Part shown: positions 1 to 6,638 of the stretch, one piece after another | Numbering within the stretch: the stretch's first letter is position 1 | Layout: every line of letters starts with the position of its first letter | Origin: an uncultured Lachnospiraceae bacterium | Lineage (GTDB): Bacteria > Bacillota > Clostridia > Lachnospirales > Lachnospiraceae | Direction: 5' to 3' | Length of the DNA: 38,874 nucleotides | Assembly: GCA_902767015.1 (NCBI GenBank) | Contig: CACXFV010000129.1 | Location: 1 to 38,874 of the forward strand | Notes under the pieces: model-generated | Told to the model about the DNA's origin: nothing | Database searches by the model: none | What the model saw: only the letters and a program-made list of their open reading frames with translations | Program-made: the position numbers and the translations under genes

Positions 1-1167
1 ATTATTAATTTGATTGGCACATATTTGTAATAATTCATTGCCAAACGTTTTTGCGCACTTTGAAACTTTTTTACGTATAGCTTTACATATATCAAAATCA
101 ATATTATTAATTTTCATTGCTTTTAATTCCGCTAATGAGTTTCCAATTATTATAATATCTCTAGGCAGTAATCTCGTATGTCTTAATACATATTGTATAA
201 TCGACTCATTAATATTTCTATAATTATTATGTATTACATCTATTCCTAACCAATTATATATATTTTTTTCTTTTCCCTCATTTATAAAATAACAACTCTT
301 CAAATTGCTTATTTTACTTTCAAAAAAATATCGTATGGTTAAATAATCCCACTTTAATATCTTTACATGTTCCTCATTGATATATCTTGTATGATGCTCA
401 CTCTCACACACAGAAGCCATTACATTATTTCTAATAGAAATAATAACATGTAACTTATTTCCATAAATATCTTTTCTTAGAAGACGCATTACCCTATAAA
501 ATAACCCCTTTTGACACCGTAACCAATACATAGGAGCATGTGCATATTCCTCATCAACAGAATCAACAAAAAAATAGATTGGTGGTAGCATTTTTAGAAT
601 ATTACCAATAATACTTTCTATTTCATCCCATTCTCTTTTTTCACAATATTCATTAAAACTAATTCTACTTGAATAATTTGAGAGAATATTTCTAATTTCT
701 GAATAAATCGTCATTGCTACATTATAGTGAGGAAAAATAATACCTTCATATCCTAAAAGTTTATTTTTATCGGATTCCAAAACATCTTGATTCCATTCAT
801 TATTTTTTAATATGTTAGATATCACTGATCTTAAGATAGCAAATTTCCACGCATACATCCATTTTTCAGTAATTTCAGGCTCAGAAAAACATTGTCCAAA
901 TCTAACTACTAAATCTGTTGACGGTAATTCTTGCTCTATTCCATTAACATAAATTGAAGAGTTCATTTTTAGATTTGCCTGCATTCTTCTCAGATAAACT
1001 GTTTTACCAGCGCCTTTTGCTCCAACTATAACTCTTGTTTTTAAATCATCAGGTGAGGCAACACCTGACGAGGAATATTTATTATCAAACATTATAAACT
1101 CTGACATCATAATATCTATCTCTGTTCTTGAACCATCTGGATTGCCAAATGCATTTCCTTTATACAT
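1..1167 (-). CDS. P-loop ATPase, partial (C-terminus beyond window), possible defence-system partner
   Basis: The minus frame is open for 389 codons from the ATG at 1167 to the window edge, so the C-terminus is missing. The start is set by GAGGAG 9 nt upstream. A Walker A motif GAKGAGKT lies near residues 50-57, a Walker B-like stretch IYFFVDSVDEEY around residue 197, and a sensor-like strand HVIISIRNNV around residue 240. After these comes a helical region with TRLLPRDIIIIGNSL near residue 355, which resembles the wing region of STAND and Sll1717-type ATPases. The N-terminus with FGNPDG also fits the Sll1717-type family, but that assignment is from memory of the family and moderate only. The gene lies 224 bp downstream of a SEFIR gene in the same direction. 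Such ATPases often regulate or trigger a toxic effector, which is inference here. Base composition is strongly AT-rich, suggesting transfer. Confidence 0.8.
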   Translation of the reverse strand, partial: MYKGNAFGNPDGSRTEIDIMMSEFIMFDNKYSSSGVASPDDLKTRVIVGAKGAGKTVYLRRMQANLKMNSSIYVNGIEQELPSTDLVVRFGQCFSEPEITEKWMYAWKFAILRSVISNILKNNEWNQDVLESDKNKLLGYEGIIFPHYNVAMTIYSEIRNILSNYSSRISFNEYCEKREWDEIESIIGNILKMLPPIYFFVDSVDEEYAHAPMYWLRCQKGLFYRVMRLLRKDIYGNKLHVIISIRNNVMASVCESEHHTRYINEEHVKILKWDYLTIRYFFESKISNLKSCYFINEGKEKNIYNWLGIDVIHNNYRNINESIIQYVLRHTRLLPRDIIIIGNSLAELKAMKINNIDFDICKAIRKKVSKCAKTFGNELLQICANQINN

Positions 1168-1391
1168 ACACAGTATCTCCTCAACAATTTTCTCGAAATC
1201 TCTATAACAAATATAAATAGAGTTTGTGGAATTCTATTAATTATTTCTCCATATTTTTTACAAAATTATTTAATAAATCAACAATAATAAGCAAAAAATT
1301 TTACTCGGTTTATAATAAATAACATATTGTAAGATAATATGAGTTGTTTTCTTCAATAAATTTCACACAGAATTAATTCTTTTACACTGTT
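1168..1391 (-). other. AT-rich gap between SEFIR gene and ATPase
   Basis: This 224 bp stretch has no gene I can support. It is very AT-rich and has no clear hairpin terminator after the SEFIR stop codon. Several TTGTAA/TAATAG-like hexamers could form a weak promoter for the ATPase, but none matches well enough to call. Read-through from the SEFIR gene therefore remains possible. Confidence 0.4.
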
Positions 1392-2840
1392 TTAACTTAA
1401 TTTACCTATATCTTCAACATTAATGCAATTTAGTATTGCTGGTGCTACATTCCAACTGCCAGAATATTTCATTGTATCATCAAATGTACATTTTCTAATA
1501 ACAGCCTTCAATCCATCAAGACTATCTACTCCAAATAACAACATCATCTTTTCACAGTATTTGCGAGATTTCATTTTAGACCATTCAACAGGCATTTTCT
1601 CAACATAAATATAGCATGTTGGAAACCAATAATTTCGATGCCAATCTTTATCATTTTCTACCAAATCAAACCCTTTGCAAACTTGATAAAGAAACAAATC
1701 TGACTCAGCAATGGCTTCTCCTGAATAAATCGGAAGCTTTTCTCTTTGATTGCAAAGAATATCACCCATAAGAGTATATTTATTTTTCATTTCCGTTTTT
1801 GGTTTATAGTAATCTTCAATAACTTGACTATAATGTCTAAAGGCAGTATAATTGCTCTGCTTTATGCTTCCTCCAAAGATGCTAGTCTCCAAAAAATATG
1901 TATGTGTAAGCATTATATTTATTGCCCTATAGTCATTAATATGACGCATAAACGCAATAACACATATAAATAATTCCCATATATGGTTTTTATACACATC
2001 CAAGTCACTATCAGACGCTGAATTTGCATTTTTGTCAAATGTTTTAATACAAGTTAATTTATTGTACATATTCTCAAAACCTTCAGCTATTATTTCTGCA
2101 TAATCTACTTGTGTTTCTCCTATGACTTCCACAAATTCCAAAAAGATATCTCTTACTGGTTTTGTATTTAAAAATATCTCATATATTCGTTCCGGATCAG
2201 CATCCTTTTCAAAATACTCCTTCAAAACATCAATATAAACTGTAAAAAATTTATATATACAATTATTCCGTTTGTTATCTGCATAACTTCCCTGAATTTG
2301 ATGTATAATATCTTTTAACTGAAAAAAATTTGGATTCTCCTCATCAAGCCATTCTGGTCTTTTTCCTAACGTTGGTTTCGTAAATTCTGGTTTTTCATAA
2401 ATATTTCGAAGAAGCTTTTCATATTCCACCTCATATGTATTTTGATCAGAAAGATCAATATATATCCTTGTTTTTATATATTGAGGAACATATGGGATTC
2501 CATCTTTATCCTTTTCTGTTATGATTGGAATAAATTTTTCTTGTTTCATATTCCCATAAATTTCACTGGAAATAATTACAGTTTCATCTCCTACTCCTCC
2601 AGTTCGATCATTTGCTTTCTGAGCATATGATTTGTCACAGATAATAAGAACCTTTGTTATCTCAGAATCATTAACACAACGTTCCATAAATTCATATTTA
2701 TCCTGTCCCTCTTTCAAATCCCACTTATCAAGAACAACATCTACCCCATGTGAAACTAATCTCTGTGCCAGCTCCATCACTAATATATCTCTACTCCATG
2801 AATACGAAATAAAAATCTTTGGTATTCTATCATCTTTCAT
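1392..2840 (-). CDS. SEFIR-domain protein, candidate antiphage effector
   Basis: The 482-residue protein has an N-terminal SEFIR domain (a TIR relative) at about residues 5-150. Family hallmarks are KIFISYSW, then VDVVLDKWDLKEGQD, FMERCV, VLIICDKSYAQKA, the GGVGDETVIIS loop and KFIPIITE. The remaining 330 residues are mostly helical and unrecognised; they could be a sensing or oligomerising part. Bacterial SEFIR proteins (for example bSEFIR of Bacillus) are known antiphage proteins linked to NAD depletion, so a defence role is likely but inferred. I chose the ATG at 2840 because GAGGAGG sits 6 nt upstream; an in-frame ATG exists 15 codons earlier without such a site. It is 84 nt downstream of agrB and followed by a P-loop ATPase, all in the same direction. 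AT content is much higher than in the core genes. Confidence 0.85.
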   Translation of the reverse strand: MKDDRIPKIFISYSWSRDILVMELAQRLVSHGVDVVLDKWDLKEGQDKYEFMERCVNDSEITKVLIICDKSYAQKANDRTGGVGDETVIISSEIYGNMKQEKFIPIITEKDKDGIPYVPQYIKTRIYIDLSDQNTYEVEYEKLLRNIYEKPEFTKPTLGKRPEWLDEENPNFFQLKDIIHQIQGSYADNKRNNCIYKFFTVYIDVLKEYFEKDADPERIYEIFLNTKPVRDIFLEFVEVIGETQVDYAEIIAEGFENMYNKLTCIKTFDKNANSASDSDLDVYKNHIWELFICVIAFMRHINDYRAINIMLTHTYFLETSIFGGSIKQSNYTAFRHYSQVIEDYYKPKTEMKNKYTLMGDILCNQREKLPIYSGEAIAESDLFLYQVCKGFDLVENDKDWHRNYWFPTCYIYVEKMPVEWSKMKSRKYCEKMMLLFGVDSLDGLKAVIRKCTFDDTMKYSGSWNVAPAILNCINVEDIGKLS

Positions 2841-2924
2841 TACAAGCCTCCTCGTTATCTTCATTCTTCTAAATATTTCAACCACTAAAACTTATCAGGC
2901 TATCTCATACCACACTTCTTCATC

Positions 2925-3491
2925 CTAACAATTCTTTTGAAACAAACACGGAATCAAAAGCACCGTTGTCAATAAAATTCCCATTCCAACGCTCAATGCG
3001 TATCCATTCATTTTTATTAATCTCAATATCCAATAAATCAGAAAGAAAATACCTGCCATGATTCTTGCTATTTTCTTATATTGATTTATTTCCTCTTGTA
3101 ACAATCGTCTGTTTTCAGAATCAACCGGGCTTTTTTTTATAATGATCAAAGTTGCAATGGTTGTCAATAAATTCAAACTCTTATCAGCTATGCCATATTT
3201 TACAGCCGATAAAAATGTAATCACCAGAACACAAGAAAAAACGAAACATGTTCCTGCACTTTTCAAATGATAACCACCACTATATTTTCTGATTAACATA
3301 AAAGGAGCAATCATTAACAAACCTTTAAGCATAATCCCCATGACTAAACTAATACAATATGTCAGAATTAAAGGAAATAATAAAGAAAACATGCTATCAA
3401 TCGCATATTCATATAATTCACTGTCTGATTGATCTATTTCTCCGGTTTTTATTAACCATAATACTATTGCGGTTTTTATTCTTTTCATCAT
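2925..3491 (-). CDS. agrB: AgrB-like accessory gene regulator peptidase
   Basis: AgrB proteins are integral membrane cysteine peptidases that remove the C-terminal tail of AgrD and form the thiolactone ring of the autoinducing peptide. The 188-residue length fits the family. The signature RKYSGGYH is followed by AGTC, giving catalytic His75 and Cys82 with the same 7-residue spacing as His77 and Cys84 of Staphylococcus aureus AgrB. Several hydrophobic membrane segments follow. The start ATG overlaps the agrD stop codon in an ATGA arrangement, so translation is coupled and the two are one operon. A second ATG one codon later (3488) is an alternative start. No terminator separates it from the downstream SEFIR gene. 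Confidence 0.93.
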   Translation of the reverse strand: MMKRIKTAIVLWLIKTGEIDQSDSELYEYAIDSMFSLLFPLILTYCISLVMGIMLKGLLMIAPFMLIRKYSGGYHLKSAGTCFVFSCVLVITFLSAVKYGIADKSLNLLTTIATLIIIKKSPVDSENRRLLQEEINQYKKIARIMAGIFFLIYWILRLIKMNGYALSVGMGILLTTVLLIPCLFQKNC

Positions 3492-3628
3492 TTCCTGAAT
3501 CTTTTCAAATTTTCAGGAGCTTTTGGCTGATATGCCAAAAGACATGAATTTGAGTTAGCCTCTAATTTCAATACACTATTTAAGGTTTTTGTTACGAATT
3601 TTGCAGCATTATTTTTTGTTTTTCTCAT
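3488..3628 (-). CDS. agrD: AgrD-like cyclic autoinducing peptide precursor
   Basis: This 46-residue gene encodes a prepeptide with an amphipathic N-terminal helix (residues 1-24), a central region NSNSCLLAY, and an acidic/basic tail QPKAPENLKRFRK. The Cys29-to-Tyr33 stretch (CLLAY) would form the usual five-residue thiolactone ring, with an exocyclic tail of Asn/Ser residues. The tail pattern QPKxPxxLK is common in clostridial AgrD peptides. I chose the ATG at 3628 because AGGAAGG lies about 10 nt upstream; the in-frame ATG at 3637 is almost on top of that site. The gene overlaps agrB by 4 nt. The mature peptide and its N-terminal cut are predicted, not seen. Confidence 0.9.
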   Translation of the reverse strand: MRKTKNNAAKFVTKTLNSVLKLEANSNSCLLAYQPKAPENLKRFRK

Positions 3629-3681
3629 AATTATCATACCTTCCTTTCCACAATCACAATATAAACACATAAACTGTTTTC

Positions 3682-3711
3682 ATTATCGATAAAGTATGTC
3701 GTTTTTGTCTA
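3682..3711 (-). promoter_or_regulatory. Promoter of agrDB
   Basis: On the minus strand TAGACA (3706-3711) and GATAAT (3682-3687) are separated by 18 bp. Each hexamer matches the sigma-A consensus at five of six positions. The slightly long spacer is typical of activator-dependent promoters such as agr P2. Transcription would start near 3675, about 45 nt before the agrD ATG. Confidence 0.55.
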
Positions 3712-3721
3712 TACTATATCA

Positions 3722-3751
3722 GTAAACATGCTATGAGATAGCCATAACTGT
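3722..3751 (-). promoter_or_regulatory. Candidate LytTR (AgrA-type) binding repeats
   Basis: On the minus strand ACAGTTATG (3743-3751) and CATGTTTAC (3722-3730) lie 21 bp apart start to start, with a 12 bp gap. The published LytTR pattern is two copies of [TA][AC][CA]GTTN[AG][TG] separated by 12-13 bp. The first copy matches at eight of nine positions and the second at about six. The pair ends 10 bp upstream of the -35 hexamer, where an AgrA-type activator would be expected to bind. Confidence 0.4.
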
Positions 3752-3974
3752 ATCTTATGACATATTTTTACATTTTTCTACACGACAGTCCCCAAACGAC
3801 AAGTAACACGAATTTTTGTGACAATCAGCTAAAATCAGGTAAATTATTTTTGCTATACAGAAATTATCTTTAATAAATTAATATTTATTCTATGTAATAC
3901 AGTAATTTTCTTTAATACATTCTTCAAATTCTTATCATCTACTATTATCATATAAAAAAAAGGAGACATTTTAG

Positions 3975-4316
3975 ATGGAAGATAGTTTTTATCAATTTGG
4001 ACAACGCATGAAGCAAAAGCGAAAAGAAATGCATTTAACCCAAAGTAAATTAGCAGAATTACTGGGCATCTCGAATAATCATGTTTCATCTATTGAAAAT
4101 GGCAGAGAAAAGCCAAGCATTGATCTTCTATACAAAATATGTGATGTGATTAATACTACACCAGATTATCTGCTCTTGGGAAGCACAAGATTAAACAATG
4201 TATCCAAAAATATTATTGACAGTTTAAAGCTGTGCAGCAATGAAGATTTAGATATCATTAATGAGATTGTTCAGCTATATGTCAGAAAAAATTCGACCAA
4301 CCAGAAGCGACTATAA
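3975..4316 (+). CDS. XRE-family helix-turn-helix transcriptional regulator
   Basis: The 113-residue protein has an N-terminal HTH_3/XRE domain at about residues 8-65: GQRMKQKRKEMHLTQSKLAE, then LLGISNNHVSSIENGREKPS with the recognition helix, and a helix ending DYLLLG. The C-terminal 45 residues are helical and probably mediate dimerisation. AGGAGA is 8 nt before the ATG. It is transcribed away from agrDB and toward the response regulator, so it sits in the middle of the agr circuit. A role as repressor of agrDB or of itself is likely by position but unproven. The ligand is unknown. Confidence 0.9.
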   Translation: MEDSFYQFGQRMKQKRKEMHLTQSKLAELLGISNNHVSSIENGREKPSIDLLYKICDVINTTPDYLLLGSTRLNNVSKNIIDSLKLCSNEDLDIINEIVQLYVRKNSTNQKRL

Positions 4317-4421
4317 AAATTGATTTCTATTAAATGATTTTTTTCTGCTTGTTTATTATAAATTATTTAATAGTATATTTTTTAACAGTATGTTTTTTAT
4401 ATATTTTTTTTACAATCTCTA

Positions 4422-4469
4422 TTGTCTTTTTTCCAAAAGCCTGTATAATAAATGTATTCATATATGAAT
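4422..4469 (+). promoter_or_regulatory. Promoter and palindrome upstream of the LytTR regulator
   Basis: TTGTCT (4422-4427) and TATAAT (4444-4449) are 16 bp apart and form a good sigma-A promoter for the regulator-kinase pair. A perfect 14 bp palindrome, ATTCATATATGAAT, covers 4456-4469 at the expected transcription start and could be an operator. Upstream at 4369-4398 two 15 bp AT-rich direct repeats (AATAGTATATTTTTT and AACAGTATGTTTTTT) occur. Confidence 0.5.
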
Positions 4470-4482
4470 AGGGGAAAAGATA

Positions 4483-5190
4483 ATGAGAATAGCAATCTGT
4501 GATGATGATGAAATGCAAGTGGAAATTTTAAAAGAATACCTCTGTGTTTTTTTTCGTCAATATCATATGGAGTTGCCCTCCATTGCGGTCTTTTTTAACG
4601 GAGAAGCCTTACTGGATGACCCGGAAGAAAAAGCGCTTGTCTTTTTGGACATTGAAATGTCCGGCTTGGACGGCATTTATGTTGGAACCGAGCTTACTCG
4701 CAGGAACAATCATCTATTAATTTTTATTGTTACCTCTTACATGGAATATTTAGATGCCGCCATGAGATTCAATGTATTTCGATATCTTTCCAAACCGATT
4801 GACAAACAGCGATTATTTTTAAATCTAAAGGATGCTCTGCGCATCAGCCGGGCGAATGCCTCCTTAACTATGATTGAGACTAAAACCGGCTGTGTGACCA
4901 TCCCGACACACAACATCATTATGGTAGAAGCTGTTAAAAATAAAATATCCATTTATACGACAAAGGGCATCTTTGAATCTGTTAAATCAATGAATTACTG
5001 GTGTGAGCAACTGACGGAACAATGCTTTTACAGATCACACAGAAGCTTTATCATCAATTTTGATCATGTCTGTTCCTTTGACCACTTTACAATCTGTTTA
5101 TATCAGAATACCTATTCCGCATACTTAACCAGACGAAAATATACACATTTTAAAAATACCTATCACTTTTATTTGGAATGTAAAAGATAG
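4483..5190 (+). CDS. LytTR-family response regulator (AgrA-like)
   Basis: The 235-residue protein has a receiver domain at residues 1-125 and a LytTR DNA-binding domain at about 135-230. The receiver shows the acidic triad D7-D8-D9, phosphoacceptor Asp56 in LVFLDIEMSGLDG, a Thr in FIVTS and the conserved Lys in YLSKPI. The LytTR part shows the FYRSHRSFIIN signature typical of AgrA, ComE and VirR. GGGGAAAAG precedes the ATG. It is followed 44 nt later by a GHKL kinase, which should phosphorylate it. By family knowledge the target is a pair of LytTR repeats, probably those at 3722-3751. The name agrA would be reasonable, but orthology cannot be shown here. Confidence 0.92.
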   Translation: MRIAICDDDEMQVEILKEYLCVFFRQYHMELPSIAVFFNGEALLDDPEEKALVFLDIEMSGLDGIYVGTELTRRNNHLLIFIVTSYMEYLDAAMRFNVFRYLSKPIDKQRLFLNLKDALRISRANASLTMIETKTGCVTIPTHNIIMVEAVKNKISIYTTKGIFESVKSMNYWCEQLTEQCFYRSHRSFIINFDHVCSFDHFTICLYQNTYSAYLTRRKYTHFKNTYHFYLECKR

Positions 5191-5234
5191 AGAAAATATG
5201 GGTATACATTCATATAAAAAGGGAGAAAATAACA

Positions 5235-6542
5235 ATGGAAGTTACTTCATGCTTTTTAGCAATCTACCTCGTAGAGGCACTTATTTTTTTAATATACTGT
5301 GATAATCTTTTGTACACAAAAGGAACCTTAACTATCCGCAGATATGCCCTCGTATTGACAGGATATATAACCATGTTTGCTTTTTCTTTCTTTAAGTCAG
5401 TCATCGCCAATTTTTTATCTTTCTTTTTGATTAATCTGCTGTTGATTTTTATCCTGTATCAGACTACTATTTTTATGGCTGCTTTTCATTCCATTCTCCT
5501 GACGATTATGATGGGAATGTCTGAATTGATCTGCGACAGTACCCTGTTACATATTTCCCATAATTTTTTTACAACCATTACGGTAAATTTTCCTCTCTTC
5601 GTTCTCTATGCCAGTGTCAGCAAGTTTTTATATCTGATCGTTATATTAATCATCGCCACCAAAAGTAAAAAAAACAAGGATAATCCTTCTCCTGCTACCT
5701 CCGGAGATTTTATGCTTTTCATTATCCCTGCTTTTTCTTCATTTATCATGCTGACATTTACTTTTATCGGTTATTATGCCACTTTTTCAAAATGGATTGG
5801 GCAGATGATTGCCATCAGTACGTTTTTAATCCTGATCATTAATATCTGTGTATTTTCATTTTATCGATATTCCAAGAATCGTCAACAGCAATTCTATGAG
5901 CTTCAGCTTCAATTACAAAGAGAATCGGATATGTTTAAATATAACAAAATCCTGATGGGACAGTCTGAAAATCAACATATTCTGATTCATGATATCAAAA
6001 AACATCTGAATTCCCTTTCCTACCTAAACCAACAGCATGCGTATGAAAAAATAGACAGTTATATTGCTCATTTATTAGATTCCTCCAGCTTGAAAACTTC
6101 TTTAAAAGTATGTGATCATCCGTTACTAAATGCCATTTTGTATCGCTATCAGGCAATGGCATCTGAAAAGGGCATCCACTTCTATACAGATATCCGGAGT
6201 AAATGCCTTGATTTTATGTTGGAAAATGATCTTACCTCCCTGTTCTGTAATCTTTTGGACAACGCATTTGAAGCCGCCTCTCTGGCAGATTCCGGCAGGA
6301 TGGAATTAACTGTCAGTCGTGCAAATCATGACGCACCTGTATTGATCACTTTAGTTAATTCCTGTCTTCAATCACCTTTTTCTTCCAAAACAGGTAACCT
6401 GATCATCAAACGAAAAAATTCTCCTTTCCACGGTTTCGGCATAAAAAGTATTCAAAATATTGTAACAGGTTATCATGGTGATATTTCCATGTATTATAAA
6501 GATGATGATCATACGTTTCATACCATCATTACGCTGTCGTAA
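5235..6542 (+). CDS. GHKL-domain sensor histidine kinase (AgrC-like)
   Basis: The 435-residue membrane kinase has about six hydrophobic segments in residues 1-208, a cytoplasmic coiled region at about 212-245, and a GHKL (HATPase_c_5) catalytic domain. The phosphorylated His is His252 in HILIHDIKKHL. The N box reads NLLDNAFEAA and the G box GFGIKSI. This is the HPK10/AgrC arrangement, a multi-pass sensor for cyclic peptides. GGGAGAAAA lies 7-8 nt upstream of the ATG. It forms an operon with the LytTR regulator and most likely senses the peptide made from agrD at 3488-3628. The sensor region is poorly conserved in this family, so the ligand match is inferred from position. Confidence 0.9.
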   Translation: MEVTSCFLAIYLVEALIFLIYCDNLLYTKGTLTIRRYALVLTGYITMFAFSFFKSVIANFLSFFLINLLLIFILYQTTIFMAAFHSILLTIMMGMSELICDSTLLHISHNFFTTITVNFPLFVLYASVSKFLYLIVILIIATKSKKNKDNPSPATSGDFMLFIIPAFSSFIMLTFTFIGYYATFSKWIGQMIAISTFLILIINICVFSFYRYSKNRQQQFYELQLQLQRESDMFKYNKILMGQSENQHILIHDIKKHLNSLSYLNQQHAYEKIDSYIAHLLDSSSLKTSLKVCDHPLLNAILYRYQAMASEKGIHFYTDIRSKCLDFMLENDLTSLFCNLLDNAFEAASLADSGRMELTVSRANHDAPVLITLVNSCLQSPFSSKTGNLIIKRKNSPFHGFGIKSIQNIVTGYHGDISMYYKDDDHTFHTIITLS

Positions 6543-6589
6543 TTGAAAGTACATGATTTCTATGCATTAAAAAGGCAAACGCTAAACTC

Positions 6590-6618
6590 TTGATTATTAT
6601 TATTTTTGCGTTTATAAT
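6590..6618 (+). promoter_or_regulatory. Sigma-A promoter of the truncated ATPase gene
   Basis: TTGATT (6590-6595) and a perfect TATAAT (6613-6618) are 17 bp apart, followed by GGAGG at 6626-6630. A short inverted repeat, AAACGC at 6578-6583 and GCGTTT at 6608-6613, overlaps the promoter. Confidence 0.65.
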
Positions 6619-6638
6619 AATATCCGGAGGTGATAACG

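Larger units (their letters stand above)
3629..3974. promoter_or_regulatory. Divergent control region between agrDB and the XRE gene
   Basis: These 346 bp hold no gene I support. On the minus side they contain a promoter at 3682-3711 and a LytTR-like repeat pair at 3722-3751. Further out, ACGACA occurs twice in direct orientation at 3782-3787 and 3796-3801, with the inverse TGTCGT at 3697-3702. On the plus side, TTGCTA near 3850 and AT-rich hexamers could serve the XRE gene, but no clean promoter is seen. AGGAGA precedes the XRE start by 8 nt. Confidence 0.55.

Noticed and set aside
14-223. Short plus-strand reading frame near the left edge
   Set aside because: It lies antisense within the continuous ATPase frame on the minus strand, has no ribosome binding site and its protein is low-complexity.
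3730-3742. GCTATGAGATAGC as a stand-alone operator
   Set aside because: The small palindrome is better explained as part of the 12-bp inverted repeat and LytTR spacer reported above; no independent support.
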